DNA of 64,000 nucleotides from Conus ventricosus (GCA_018398815.1 CM031618.1:48470813-48534812); one strand, 5' to 3'; numbered from the stretch's first letter, positions 10,379 to 23,522 are shown. Numbers and translations are program-made. Notes: generated from the sequence alone by a model not told the origin.

Positions 10379-11378
10379 NNNNNNNNNNNNNNNNNNNNNN
10401 NNNNNNNNNNNNNNNNNNNNNNNNNNNNNNNNNNNNNNNNNNNNNNNNNNNNNNNNNNNNNNNNNNNNNNNNNNNNNNNNNNNNNNNNNNNNNNNNNNNN
10501 NNNNNNNNNNNNNNNNNNNNNNNNNNNNNNNNNNNNNNNNNNNNNNNNNNNNNNNNNNNNNNNNNNNNNNNNNNNNNNNNNNNNNNNNNNNNNNNNNNNN
10601 NNNNNNNNNNNNNNNNNNNNNNNNNNNNNNNNNNNNNNNNNNNNNNNNNNNNNNNNNNNNNNNNNNNNNNNNNNNNNNNNNNNNNNNNNNNNNNNNNNNN
10701 NNNNNNNNNNNNNNNNNNNNNNNNNNNNNNNNNNNNNNNNNNNNNNNNNNNNNNNNNNNNNNNNNNNNNNNNNNNNNNNNNNNNNNNNNNNNNNNNNNNN
10801 NNNNNNNNNNNNNNNNNNNNNNNNNNNNNNNNNNNNNNNNNNNNNNNNNNNNNNNNNNNNNNNNNNNNNNNNNNNNNNNNNNNNNNNNNNNNNNNNNNNN
10901 NNNNNNNNNNNNNNNNNNNNNNNNNNNNNNNNNNNNNNNNNNNNNNNNNNNNNNNNNNNNNNNNNNNNNNNNNNNNNNNNNNNNNNNNNNNNNNNNNNNN
11001 NNNNNNNNNNNNNNNNNNNNNNNNNNNNNNNNNNNNNNNNNNNNNNNNNNNNNNNNNNNNNNNNNNNNNNNNNNNNNNNNNNNNNNNNNNNNNNNNNNNN
11101 NNNNNNNNNNNNNNNNNNNNNNNNNNNNNNNNNNNNNNNNNNNNNNNNNNNNNNNNNNNNNNNNNNNNNNNNNNNNNNNNNNNNNNNNNNNNNNNNNNNN
11201 NNNNNNNNNNNNNNNNNNNNNNNNNNNNNNNNNNNNNNNNNNNNNNNNNNNNNNNNNNNNNNNNNNNNNNNNNNNNNNNNNNNNNNNNNNNNNNNNNNNN
11301 NNNNNNNNNNNNNNNNNNNNNNNNNNNNNNNNNNNNNNNNNNNNNNNNNNNNNNNNNNNNNNNNNNNNNNNNNNNNNN
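10379..11378. other. Assembly gap of exactly 1,000 N
   Basis: The run of N is exactly 1,000 bases, which suggests a fixed-size scaffolding gap of unknown true length. It lies between the inverted arms. Confidence 0.97.
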
Positions 11379-11703
11379 TACATCTCCTTGTCGTCTCTCT
11401 CTTCTTCTTTCTTCTTCCCTTCTTCTTCTTCTCTTCTCACTCCTCTTCTTCTCTTCTTCTTGTTTTGCTTTTGTTTTTTATTATTCCCCCCCCAGATTGT
11501 CTGTGTTTTGTATATGTTATCATGAAATTGTAATGCATAATGATATTTGGTTTTTAGCAAATTTATTTTTGTCCTCTCCCTTCCAACCTTTCCCCGCCCC
11601 TCCACTCCGTATTTACGGCTCACACACGTCCCCAGTTTGAAACAATCGAACAGATAAATCACTCTTGCGCCCTTTTGTTCATTGTTTTGAACAGTGTTTG
11701 TCC

Positions 11704-11735
11704 TCCTTAAGGAGACCCAGTAGGTCCAACGCGTA
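11704..11735 (+). ncRNA. Degenerate hammerhead-like motif, right-arm copy
   Basis: Counterpart of 7,482-7,516: CTTAAGGAGACCC then TAGGTCCAACGCGT. It is further eroded, with one A lost from the CAAAC segment. Confidence 0.35.
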
Positions 11736-12459
11736 CTATTTTTGAATTTGGATTCCTCCTGGGCTTCAGGTTTCAAAAACCAATTCGACATTTTGAAGTA
11801 TAGTAACCGACTTCGACCCGTTTTCCCGAATTGCAGTACTAACCTCTTTTAGTATACTTTACAACCACATACAACACGCTCACAAAGGCAAGATTAATAA
11901 ACCGTACCGGGTATAAAAAACTTAAAAGTCGCAGATTGACTGCCCCCTTCATTTCCAACGTCAACGCTGCTAAAACAAAAATGAAACGGTGGGGTTACGG
12001 GTTGCCAATTTTTTTTCATTATTTGCATCAACTGGTAAATACCGTAATAACCAACTTGGGCGCGCGCGACACACACCAACACACACACACCACCACACCC
12101 ACACACACACCCCCCACACAAACCACACACACACAAACAGCACGAAATATCAAAAATAAAGCATAAGAAACTAGGAAACAACAGACAACAAAGAACAACC
12201 CCTGTTCCCTTTCAATTATACCTTTTTTTTAAACTGATTTACCAACAGTTCAATGATATTCGCTATAAACGCAAACTTTATGGAGACGACAGAGACTCTC
12301 AACGGGAAACATTCCACAAATTGCATACATAAAAGTAATGTTTCCGTTCGTATTAAACCGTAGACAAGGGATTTTGGGGGGGGGGGGTGTCAGAACCCTC
12401 CTCCCTTCCCCCCCACCCCCAACCTCTCACTGTAAAAAATGTTTGGCACCTGTCCCCTA

Positions 12460-14665
12460 ATGGACCACCTGTCTGTCTTCGCTCTCTGTTGATCGTCGTT
12501 TTCTCAATCCATCCATCGCTGTTGATTGTCCTGTTTCTGTCAATCCATCAATCGTCTGTGGCTGTCTTTTCGTCTATCCACAACTGTTGTACGTCGTTTT
12601 CTGTCTATCCATTATCTGTTGGTTTCTGCTGTTGTCTGCTATCCAATCTACGTTATCTGTCGTTTCGCTACCATCAAATCTTCTTTTTGATCTGTCTGTT
12701 TCTGTCTACCACATCTGTCTTTTGGGCTGTCTGTTTCGCTATCCATCCATCTGTCTTTGTCTGTTTTCTGTCTACCATCTATCGTTGGTCTGTCTGTTTT
12801 CCTTCCATCAAATCTGCCCTGTTGATCTGTCTGTTTTCTGTCTTTTCCATCTATCGTCTGTTGGTCTGCCCTGTTTTCTGTCTATCCACTATCTGTCGTT
12901 GGGACGTCTGTGTCTGTCTATCCATCCATCGTCTTTTGGGTGTGTCTGTTTTCTGTCAAATCCATCTATCTTTTGGTCGGTCTGTGTTCTTCTATCCATC
13001 TATCGTCTGTTGGTCTGTCTGTTTTCTTCTATCCATCACGTCTGTTGGTCGTCTGTTTCTGTCTATCCATCACTGTTGGTCTGTTTCGTCAATCCATCTA
13101 TCTGTCTTTGGTCGTCTTTTTCTGTCTATCCATCTATCTTTCTGTGGTCTGTTTTTTCTGTCTATCCATCTATCTGTTGGTCTGTCTTTTTCTGTCTATC
13201 CATCTGTCTGTTGGTCTGCCTTGTTCTGTCTATCCATCTATCTATTGATCTGTCTGTTTTCTGTCTATCCATCTATCTGTTGTCGGGTCTGTTTCTGTCA
13301 AATCCATCTATCTGTCGTTGATCTGTCGTTTTCTGTCTATCCACAAATCTGTTGAATCTGTCTGTTTTCTGTCTATCCATCTATCTGTCTGTTGATCTTG
13401 TGTTTCTGTCTATCCATCAATCTGTTGATCTGTTCTGTTTTCTGTCTATCCATCTATCTTTTGGGCCCTGTCTGTTTTCTGTCTATCCCATCTACTGTCT
13501 TTTGATCGTCTTTTTCTGTCTTCCATCTCTGTCCTTGCGGTTTTTTATCTCTATCGTCTGTTGGTTTTCTGTTTTCTGTCTACCATCTATCTTCGTTGTC
13601 TGTCTGTTTTCTGTCTATCCATCTATTGTCTGTTGATCGTCTTTTCTGTCTATCCACTATCTGTCTGTTTCTGTCTGTTTTCTGTCTATCCACTATCTGT
13701 CTGTTGGTCTGCTGTTTTCTGTCTACCACTAATCTGTACTTTTTTCGTCTACCATCTTCTGTTGTTTTTTCTTCTATCCATCTATCGCCCTGTTATCTGT
13801 CTGTTTTCGTCTATCCATCTATCTGTCTGTTGGTCTTTTTCTGTCTACCATCTATCTGTCTTTTGATCGTCTGTTTTCTGTCTATCCATCTATGTTCTGT
13901 TGGTCTTCCTGTTTTCTGTCTATCCATCTATCTTTTGGGCTGTCGTTTTCTGTCTACCCATCTATCTTCCTTTGATCTGTCTTTTTTTCTGTCTACCCAA
14001 ACTACTGTTGGTCTGTCTGTTTCTGTCTATCCATCTATCGTTGGTCTGTCTGTTTTCTGTCTATCCATCTATCTGTCTGTTGATCTGTCTGTTTTCTGTC
14101 TACCCAAACTATCTGTTGGTCTTCTGTTTTCTTCTATCCATCGTCTTTTTGTCTGTCTGTTTTCTGTCTATCCATCTGTCTTTAGCCCTGTCTGTTTTCT
14201 GTCTATCCATCTGTCTGTTGGCTGTCTGTTCTGTCTACCCATCCATCTGTCTTTGCTGTCCTTTTTCTGTCTATCCATCTGCCCTGTTGGGTCTCTGTTT
14301 TTCTTCTATCCACCCTGTCTTTTGGGTCGTCTGTTTTCTGTCTATCCATCGCTGTTGTCTGTCTGTTTTTCTGTCTGTCCATCTGTCTGTTTGGTCTGTC
14401 TTTTTCTGTCTATCCATCTGTCTTGGTCGTCTGTTTCGTCTACCACTGTCTTTTGGGTCTGTCGTTTCTGTCTATCCATCTGTCTGTTGGTCTTCTGTTT
14501 TCTGTCTACCATCTGTCTTTTTGGTCTGTCTGTTTTCTGTCTATCCATCTGTCTGTTGGTCTGTCTTTTTCTGCAAATCCATCTGTCTGTTGGTCTGTTT
14601 TTCTTCACCATCTTCTTTTTGTCGTTTTCTGTCTATCCATCTGTCTGTTGGTCGTCTGTTTTCTT
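12460..14665. repeat. 39-bp minisatellite, expanded right-arm array
   Basis: About 55-60 units around TCTGTTTTCTGTCTATCCATC and TGTCTGTTGGTCTG. The left arm has about 12. Because 39 is divisible by 3, long spurious open frames result. Units show frequent one-base deletions (for example CATCGTCTG for CATCTGTCTG), typical of a poorly polished long-read consensus. Confidence 0.92.
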
Positions 14666-14958
14666 TTTTTCTTTTTTTCGCCTTTCCAACTTTATTTTTC
14701 GCTTTGCAGAGACAAAACATTTTACATCAATTCATAGCATTTCAGTTCACATCAGTATATAATTCACACCATTTATGTTTTCAATAGCCAAACGCTTACA
14801 TTTAAAGTCAAGCACCATAAACAATTTCCGTATCATGGTTAGCTTATTTGCAAGGCAGGTTTTTTAAAAAATTTAAACAATAGACAGCCAAAAACAATCA
14901 AAAACAGAAACAAAAGAAAAGAGAGAGAGAGAGGGAGAGAGAAGGAGGGAGAGAGAGA

Positions 14959-15004
<46 letters not shown>

Positions 15005-15265
15005 AGAGAGGAGGGAAAGACCCGACAAAGCCACAAAGGATCCATACGCATGTAAAATAAGTGATACGAAACAGACAAATCCCTCAACATGCACACAATC
15101 CAAAAATTACACTTCTATCAAAGATTGGTATAACTCCATTTTCGTGCAGTTTCCCCCATTGACTTTAAAGCATTTTGAACTCTGCTGTTCAAGATTATAC
15201 TTTCTTTAAATAGTGTAAAAGTCTTACAATTGGAAGTTTTTTCTCACATTTTTCATTTATAGATG
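14665..15265. mobile_element. Right-arm-only insertion between two tandem arrays, unidentified
   Basis: About 600 bp of non-repetitive sequence starts CGCCTTTCCAACTTTATTTT, includes a GA tract (14,920-15,015) and ends before TTTGTCTGTTTTTCTGTC. It separates the 39-bp from the 40-bp array and is absent from the left arm. I see no terminal repeats or coding sequence, so it may be a truncated element or captured unique DNA. Confidence 0.45.
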
Positions 15266-15269
15266 AAAT

Positions 15270-18200
15270 ATTTGTCTGTTTTTCTGTCTATCCATCTGTC
15301 TGTTGATCTGTCTGTTCTCTCTATCCATCTGTCTGTTATCTGTCTGTTTTTTGTCTATCCATCTATCTGTCTGTCTGTTGATCTGTCTGTTTTTTCTGCA
15401 AACCATTCAACTATCTATCTGTCGTCAGTCCAGTCTGTCCATCTGTCTATCTATCTAATCTTTTCTATCTATCTATCTATCTAACTATCTACTATCTGTC
15501 TATCTACTAACTATCTATTCATTAATTTGTCTCTCCATCTCTGCTACCGTCTATCGTTTTGTCTATCTATGTCTCTATCTATCTTCTATCTATTATCTGT
15601 TTAATCATGAATTGTCTGTTTATCTAAGTATCTAACTAAGTATCATTTGTCTGTCTAACTATCTGTCCGTCTATCTATTTGTCTGTCTGACTGTAAGTCA
15701 ATCTATCTATCTATCTATTGTCGTCTGACTGTAAGTCAACTATCTATCTATCTATCTGTCTGTCTACTGTAAGTCAATCAATCTAAACTACCATCTGTCT
15801 GTCCCGACTGTAATCAATCTATCTATCTATCAAAACTTCTGTCTGACTGTAAGTCAAATCTACTATCTATCTATCTGTCTGTCTGACTGTAAGTCAAATC
15901 TATCTATCTATCTATCGTCTGCTGACGTAAGCAAACTATCTACTATCTATCTGTCTGTCCCGACTGTAAGTCAATCATCTATCTATCTATCTGTCTTCTG
16001 ACTGTAATTCAATCTATCAATCTATCATCAGCTGTCTGACTGTAATCATCTATCTATCTACTATCTGACGTCTGACTGTAAGTCAATCTATCTATCTAAA
16101 CTATCTGCTGTCTACTGTAATCAATCTATCTATCTATCTATTTTTCTGTCTGACTGTAAGTCAGTCACTACTATCAATTTACTTCTGACTGTAAGACAAT
16201 CTATCTACTATCTATTTTTCTGTCTGACTGTAAGTCAGTCTACTATCTATCTATCGACGTCTGACAGTAATCCCAAACTATCTATCTATCTATCTGTCTG
16301 TCTGACGTTTAAATCATCTATCTATCTATCTACGCTGTCTGACGTAAGTCAGTCTAATCTATCTATCTATCGTCTGTCGACGTAAATCAATCTATCAAAC
16401 TATCAAACGTCTGTCGACTGTAAGTCAGTCTATCTATCTACTATCGTCGTCCCGACTGTAAGTCAATCTATCTATCTACTATCTGTCTGTCTGACTGTAA
16501 TCAAAACAAACTATCTATCTATCTGTCTGTCTGACTTAAGTCAATCTATCTATCTATCTATCTGTCTGCTGACTAAGTCATCTAAACTATCAATCTATCT
16601 GTCTGTCTACTGTAAGTCATCTATCTATCTATCTATCTGTCTGTCTGACTGTAAAATCAATCTAACTAACTATCTATCTCTTCTGACTGTAAGTCAGTCA
16701 AACTATCTATCATCTGCTGTCTGACTTTTAAGTCAATCTATCACTATCTATCGTCGCGACTGTAAGTCAATCTATCTATCTATCTATCGTCTGTCTACGT
16801 AAGTCAAACTATCATCTAACTATCTGTCGTCTGACTAAGCAATCTAAACTAATCATCTATCTTCTGTCTGACGTAAGTCAATCTAACTATCTATCTATCT
16901 GTCTGTCTGACTGTAAGTCAATCTATCAACTATCTATCTGTCTGTCGACTGTAAGTCAATCTAACTATCTACTATCTGTCTGCGACTGTAAGTCAATCTA
17001 TCTATCTATCTATCTGTCTGTCTACTGTAATCAATCATCTACTATCTATCGTCCTGTCTGACTGTAAGTCAATCTACATCTCCCATCTTCTGTCTGACTG
17101 AAGTCAATCTATCTACAATCTATCTGTCTGTCTGACTGTAGTCAAACTATCTATCTATCTATCTGTCTGTCTGACTGAAAATCAATCTATCTATCTAACT
17201 ATCTGTCTGTCTTGACTGTAAGTCAATCTATCTAAACTATCTACTGTCTGTCTGACTGTAATTTAATCTACTATCTATCTATCGTCTGTCTGACTGTAAA
17301 GTCAACTATCTATCTATCTATCTGTCGTCTACTGTAAGTCAATCTATCTACTAACTAATCGTCTGTCTGACTGTAAGTCAATCTATCTATCTAACTATCT
17401 GTCAGTCTGACTGAAGTCAATCTAAACTATCAATCATCTGTCTGTCTGACGTAAACAATCAACTATCTATCTATCTGCTGTCTGACTGTAAGTCAATCTA
17501 TCATCAAACAAACTGTCTGTCTGACGTAAGTCAACTATCTAAACTACTATCTGTCTTCTGACTGTAAGTCAATCTATCTATCTATCTATCGTCTTCTGAC
17601 TGAAGTCAATCTATCATCTATCTATCTGTCTTCTGACTGTTAAGCAATCTATCTATCTATCTATCGTCTGTCTGACTGTAAATCAATCTATCTAACTATC
17701 TATCTGTCTGTCTGACTGTAATCATCTATCAAACTATCTATCTGTCTGTCTGACTGTAAGTCAATCTAAACTATCAATCATCGTCCCGTCTACTGTAATC
17801 AATCTATTCTATCAACAATCTTCCCGTCGACGGTAAGTCAATCAATCCATCTATCTATCTGTCTGTCTGACCTGAAGTCAACATCTATCTATCAATCAGT
17901 CTGTTGACTGTAAGTCAAACTATCATCAATCTTCTGTCCTCGTACAACAATAACCCTCTACGACCACTATCATACTTTGTCGAGAAGTCAATCTATCTAA
18001 CTATCATCTGTCTGTCTGACTGTAAGTCAATCTATCAATCTATCTATCTGTCTGTCTGACTGTAAGTCAATCCCATCAAACATCTATCTGTCTGTCTGAC
18101 TGTAAGTCCAACTATCTATCTATCTATCTGTCTGTCTGACTGTAAGCAATCTATCTAACTATCTATCTTCTGTCCCGACTGTAATCCCAATCTATCTATC

Positions 18201-19085
18201 TATCTATCTGTCTGTCTGACTGTAAGTCAATCATCTATCTATCTATCTGTCTGTCTGACTGTAAGCAATCAAACTATCTACTATCTTCAGTCCGACTGTA
18301 AGTCAATCTACAAACTACTATCTGTCTGTCTGACTGTAATCCCAAACTATCTATCTATCTATCTGTCTGTCCCGACTGTAATCATTCAAACTTATCTAAA
18401 CTATCTGTCTGTCTGACTGTAAGCAATCTACTATCTATCTATCTGTCTGTCTGACTGTAAGTCAATCTAAACTATCTATCTATCTGTCTGTCTGACTGTA
18501 AGTCAATCTATCTATTCATCTATCACTGTCGACTGTAAAATCATCTAAACATCCTCTATCTGTCTGTCTGACTGTAAGTCAATCTATCTATCTATCTATC
18601 TGATCGTCCCGACTGTAAGTCAAACTATCATCTAACTATTCTGTTACTAAGCAATCTACTACATCTACTGTCTGTCTGACTGAAAATCAATCTCTACTAA
18701 CTATCTGTCTGTCTACTGTAATCAAACAAACTATCACCCAACTGTCTGTCCTGACTGTAAGTCAATCTAAACTATCTACTATCTGTCTGTCTGACTGTAA
18801 GTCAATCACTATCTACTATCTTCTTCTGACGTAAGTCAATCTATCTATCTATCAATCTGTCTTCTGACTGTAAGTCAATCTATCTATCATCTATCTGTCT
18901 GTCTGACGTAAGTCAATCATCATCTATCTATCAGCTGACTGAAGTCATCTATCATCACTCGTCGTCTGACTGTAAGTCAATCTATCTATCTATCTATCTG
19001 TCTGTCTGACTGTAAGTCAATCTATCTATCTATCTATCTATCTGTCTGTCTGACTGTAAGTCAATCTATCTATCTATCTGTTTAT
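15270..19085. repeat. 40-bp tetranucleotide-based satellite, about 90 units
   Basis: The unit has four TCTA repeats, TCTGTCTGTCTG and ACTGTAAGTCAAT. Roughly 90 units occupy 15,430-19,080; the left arm has one equivalent unit near 5,548-5,582. Recurrent variants (CCCG for TCTG, AAAC for TCTA, dropped single bases) recur in unrelated units, more like systematic base-calling error than independent mutation. No gene is present. Confidence 0.93.
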
Positions 19086-19615
19086 GTATCTGTCTTTCTT
19101 TCCGTAGGTCAGTCTATATGTCTGCCAGATTGTCAGTCTGTCTAACCACCTATCTGTCTATCTATCTATCTATCAACTCCAACCATTGATATGTCTGTCA
19201 ATTAAAACCAGTTACCTACATATCGACCTATCCATACATACATGCATGTCTCATCTGTTTTTTTCTTCCTACCTATTTTCAGTTTGCCTACTTTTTTCTG
19301 TGTATTTGTTTCTTTCTGTCCTTTCGTGTTTCATCTTTCTCGTGTTTCCCTTTCACTGATTTTCCCTTCTCATGTATCGCCTATTTTTTTAATTACTCAT
19401 TCAATTGATAATATATTTCTATGTGAACCATATCACCAGAAGACAGAGACAGATTCTTGTTCGTCTCTTGTCTTCTGTGTCTTTGGTCTTCCGTGTCTAT
19501 GGTTGTCCGTGTATCTGGTCTTCTGTGTGTTTGATCTTCTGTGTGTGAAGTTATTCTGTTTCTGATTTTGTTTTCTCTTTTGTTTCTGACTTTCTGTGTT
19601 TTCGCTATTTCTTTA
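19085..19615. other. Right-arm counterpart of 4,990-5,550
   Basis: T-rich and low-complexity sequence that mirrors the left arm. No gene supported. Confidence 0.5.
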
Positions 19616-19616
19616 T

Positions 19617-19715
19617 TTCCTCTGTGTGTGGTGTGTGTGTGTGTGTGGTGTGTGTGTGTGTGTGTGTGTGTTCATATTAACGTGTTATGCACGTTTGACC
19701 TCTCTCTCTCTCCTC

Positions 19716-19778
<63 letters not shown>

Positions 19779-19780
19779 AG
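19617..19780. repeat. (GT)n then (CT)n microsatellites
   Basis: Mirror of 4,731-4,985, in shorter form. Confidence 0.93.
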
Positions 19781-19861
19781 GGTGTGAGCTTGCCTTTGGT
19801 GTCTGGCGATTACCTGGATTTGTTGTAGTTACGGGCCATCCTCTGCTTTGAAATTGAAGTT

Positions 19862-20940
19862 GTGGGAAACACCATGCCATCAGCTGCCGAAGTTTTTAGA
19901 GCAGTCTGCGGCTGGTTTTGTCCACTTTTTCAAGCCTTTATGATAAAGCAAGTGAGGCAGAAGAGAGCTCTCTACTTCGTCATGTTGATGGTGACACGAA
20001 AGAGCAGACGGTGCTATGCTGGGTTGGCTTCTCTCGTATTTTGTACTGGGGGAGCTTATTTCTTCGCTGCGGGGACGTTGATAAGTAATCCTGGGCCCAT
20101 CCCCTCTGAGAACAAGAACAGTATGCGGCAGTCTCGACTGTCCAGTACACGATCAACCAACAGCAAAGTCAGCTTGGACAGAACGGCAACCCCTCAGGTG
20201 ACAACTTCCGGTGAAGCAGCAAACCAGCCTACTCTGTCTGATCATTGTAGAAATTCTCAATCCTTTGGCTTGAAGCTGGACACAAGATAGGAGAGGTCAT
20301 CGAAGAAATCCGCAACCTGCACGAGGACTATGTGGCCATTGAAGGACGAGCTGAGGGAGGAGGTCGTCACGCTCCGTGAACAGAACGAGGACCTTCAGAG
20401 GAGGAACGACGATCTCCGCTAGTAGGTTACTGACCCGAAGACGAAGACAGGACGACCTCCGGGGACGTTCCAAGCGGAATAATCTCATTTTCTACGGCTT
20501 GCCGAGGAGGGACAACGAGACACCGACCGAGTGTGAAGATTATAGTAAAGGACCTTCTCACTGACAACCTGGACCTGTCCCGTGATGTGGAATTTGACAG
20601 GGTTCACTGGTTAAGCTCTAACTTGATTCCCCCGTCATTGCCAGATGTGTGCTTTATAAACAGAAGATAGAAGTGTTAAAGGCAAAGGCAAGCTCGGGAG
20701 AGTCGGATTTTCATTGATGAAGACTTTTCTAGTCGTGTCAAAGAAATCAGGAAAGGTTGACTCCACGCCTGAAAACAGCTCGCAGTGAAGATAACGAGCA
20801 ACAATGGTATTTCATCACCTCCTGATGGACGTAGTGAAGATAAACGAGCAACAATGGCATTCCATCACCTCCTGACAGACGTAGTGAAGATAATGAGCAA
20901 CAATGGTATTCCATCACCTCCTGGTAGACGGTAAGAAGTA
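19862..20940 (+). pseudogene. ORF1 fragment of a 2A-bearing LINE, right-arm copy
   Basis: It starts MGNTMPSAAEVFRAVCGWFC and has a hydrophobic LYFVMLMVT segment, then the 2A-like region (20,074-20,098), then coiled-coil and RRM-like coding blocks in shifting frames (GLPRRDNETPTECEDYSKG near 20,500-20,550). An extra T inside the 2A codons turns DVES into LIS, so NPGP remains but the motif is broken. The terminal segment of about 66 bp (GTAGTGAAGATAAACGAGC type) is present three times here and twice in the left arm. Confidence 0.72.
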
Positions 20941-20969
20941 TTTTCTCAATTCCTGTGACAAGTTTGTGG

Positions 20970-21490
20970 AATGAGATAGGACGTTGGCCGGCCCAACCAC
21001 ATTCTTTGTGATCTCTTAACAGGGGGTTGCCGGCCCAAACACATTCTTTGTGATCTCTTTACAGGGGGGTTGCCGGCCCAAACACACTCTTTGTGATCTC
21101 TTAACAGGAGATTGGCGGCCCAAAACACACTCTTTGTGATCTCTTAACAGGGGTTGGCCGGCCCAAACACACTCTTTGTGATCTTGACAGGGGGTTGGCC
21201 GGCCCAAACACACTCTTTGTGATCTCTTTACAGGGGTTGGCCGGCCCAAACACACTCTTTGTGATCTCTTAACAGGGGGTTGCCGGCCCAAACACACTCT
21301 TTGTGATCTCTTGACAGGGGGCTGGCCGGCCCAACACACTCTTTGTGATCTCTTAACAGGGTTGGCCGGCCCAAACACACTCTTTGTGATCTCTTAACAG
21401 GGGGTTGGCCGGCCCAAACACACTCTTTGTTATGTCTTAACAGGGGGCTGGCCGGCCCAAACACACTCTTTGTGATCTCTAACAGGGGAA
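20970..21490. repeat. 43-bp minisatellite, right-arm copy
   Basis: About 12 units containing CCGGCCCAAACACACTCTTT and GTGATCTCTTAACAGGGG. No MITE is present, so this array shows the empty site of the left-arm insertion. Confidence 0.93.
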
Positions 21491-21948
21491 CAAACCTGTA
21501 GAGTGTACTGGTATTGCTGTCACAGTGTTACGGTTATGACACAAAACTTGCACGTGCTAATCTGAAAACGGTGATAGGTTTGCTTGTGCTAGCGATTCAG
21601 TCACCGACCGAACTGAACACGTGTATGTAAACACTGAGCGTGTGTTGGTTGAATCTATGTCGGTTGGCGTGTACTATGACGTGTTCTTGACGGCACGTGC
21701 AATGCTTTTCTCATGTTTGCTGACAGAATAATCATCTAGTTGATTGTGGTCGCTATCAAGAAGGAGAAGAAGAAGAAGACAGTGTTTACCCAATTGTTCC
21801 TTTGAAAAAAAAAGTTCTTAACCTTTTGATGCTCAGTCCTCTGGTCTTCGGTGTCTTTGGTCTTCGACGTCTGTTCTGTGTCTTCGGGACCTTCGGGAGA
21901 TCAGACGGCACGTCTAAGAGCAGCAGCCTCAGCCGTCAGGTCCCGAAG

Positions 21949-22173
21949 ATGCCAGACCTTACCTGCAGTACCGCCTGTCACCTGATGGCGAGGAGAGCGG
22001 GCTGGATGGACAGCGGCCAGTGGAAGAGGAGCCGGCGTCCAAGTCTCGCGGCGCTCACGCGGAGGCTCATCTGCCCTTCTGGGAACCCGGATGCGGTCAC
22101 TATGGCGACACCCTGGGTCAGTTCAGCCGGGTTGTCGTGGACGATTGCCAGGAGCTGCTGTTGTCCTTTGTGG
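21949..22173 (+). CDS. Methyltransferase exon A, right-arm copy (one-base deletion)
   Basis: Same exon as 2,169-2,394 with ATG at 21,949 and donor GTGAGT at 22,174. It is 225 nt instead of 226 because CACCCTG has become CACCTG, which shifts the frame after TAC. With that base restored the exon reads into HYGDTLGQFSRVVVDDCQEL. It is the first recognisable exon of the + strand gene that continues to 46,730. Whether the lost base is real or a consensus error is undecided. Confidence 0.65.
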
Positions 22174-22202
22174 GTGAGTGGTAGCGTTTTGCTGGACTCT
22201 GT

Positions 22203-22205
22203 GTA

Positions 22206-22271
<66 letters not shown>

Positions 22272-22646
22272 CGCGCACGCGCGCGAGTGTGAGTGTCTGT
22301 GTGTGCGTGTGCGTGTGTGTGTGTGCACATTTTTTTTTATTTCCAAACGCACTTAATCGAGGTCATGAGCCAAAGAAATTCAAGCATACGCAAAAGATCC
22401 GTGGCACGAGCGCGCACGCACGCACGCACGCACGCATACACACACACGTACACACACACACACACACACACAACACACACACACAACACACACACACACA
22501 CACACACCACACGCACGCACGCTCTAACGTACACACACACACAACACACTCAAACATACATATGCTGCACATACGAACGTACGCGTACACGGACGTGCAC
22601 TCGCACACGCGCACACACACACACACACACACGCACACACACACAC

Positions 22647-22705
<59 letters not shown>

Positions 22706-22720
22706 AAACACACAAAACAA
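22203..22720. repeat. (GT)n and (CA)n microsatellites
   Basis: GT tract (22,203-22,325) and interrupted CA tracts (22,405-22,703) in the intron between exons A and B. Mirror of 1,722-2,145. Confidence 0.93.
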
Positions 22721-22739
22721 AACAAAAACATAATGTATA

Positions 22740-23310
22740 CACACAGACGCCTGCGGTGATGGTTGAGAAATTGGAGCAACACCCCAGATCTTCCACATCC
22801 AGTAAGTGGATGAGACTCCATTGTGTGGTTCCTTCCCAGATCCTCCACATCCAGGAAGTGGGATGAGACTCCATTGTGTGGTTCCTTCCCAGATCTTCCA
22901 CATCCAGAAGTGGATGAGACTCCATTGTGTGGTTCCTTCCCAGATCCTCCACATCCAGGAAGTGGATGAGACTCCATTGTGTGGTTCCCTCCCAGATCCT
23001 CCACATCCAGGAAGTGGATGAGACCCATTGTGTGGTTCCTTCCCAGATCTTCCACATCCAGGAAGTGGATGAGACTCCATTGTGTGGTTCCTTCCCAGAT
23101 CTTCCACATCCAGGAAGTGAATGAGACTCCATTGTGTGGTTCCAGTCATCCCAGCATAGCTTGTAGCAGAAGTCGGTCATGACCCCTTAAAATCCCACAA
23201 TCATAAACGGCTGTGATGGAAATCGAACACACGACCCCTCCCCATCCCCACCCCACCACACATCCACAGCCGGGAATCCGTGACGGAAACCACTGCGTGG
23301 TTTCGGTTTC
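22740..23310 (-). mobile_element. tRNA-derived SINE (family 1) with amplified interior
   Basis: Same SINE as at 1,420-1,692. A unit of about 52 bp, containing AGACTCCATTGTGTGGTTCC and TTCCCAGATCTTCCACATCC on the + strand, is tandemly repeated about seven times between 22,800 and 23,150; the left arm has it once. The tRNA-like head lies at about 23,205-23,310. Confidence 0.65.
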
Positions 23311-23427
23311 TGCTGCCCATGAGAGTCCTCCCCCCCCCCCCCCCCCCCCCCCCTCCCCAACCACGACCCCCACCCCTTCCTTCAATCAGTGGCAAACTTT
23401 ATTTTGACTGCATCGTGTGTCTGGCAG

Positions 23428-23522
23428 ATGCCATGCCTTTGGAAAATGCTGGTGGTTTCACGTGGCTGACTATGGTACCAATGATGGGTACGCCTCCATG
23501 AGTTTAATCGAGAGCATCATCC
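23428..23522 (+). CDS. Methyltransferase exon B, right-arm copy (one-base deletion)
   Basis: CAG acceptor at 23,425-23,427 and GTAAGT donor at 23,523. The exon is 95 nt instead of 96, because CACGGTGG is CACGTGG, which breaks the frame just before the SAM-binding ADYG-x-N-D-G motif. The motif itself is still present in the shifted frame. It pairs with exon A at 21,949-22,173 and exon C at 29,798-29,895; the intron to exon C contains the 5-kb LINE. Confidence 0.7.

Noticed and set aside
10346..11791. Frames of about 390-470 codons spanning the gap
   Set aside because: They consist of unknown residues from the 1,000 N and have no evidence of coding.
12387..14787. Long + strand frames rich in SVYPSICLLICLF
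   Set aside because: The 39-bp period makes any frame stay open; the left arm has the same motif with fewer units and no protein signature.
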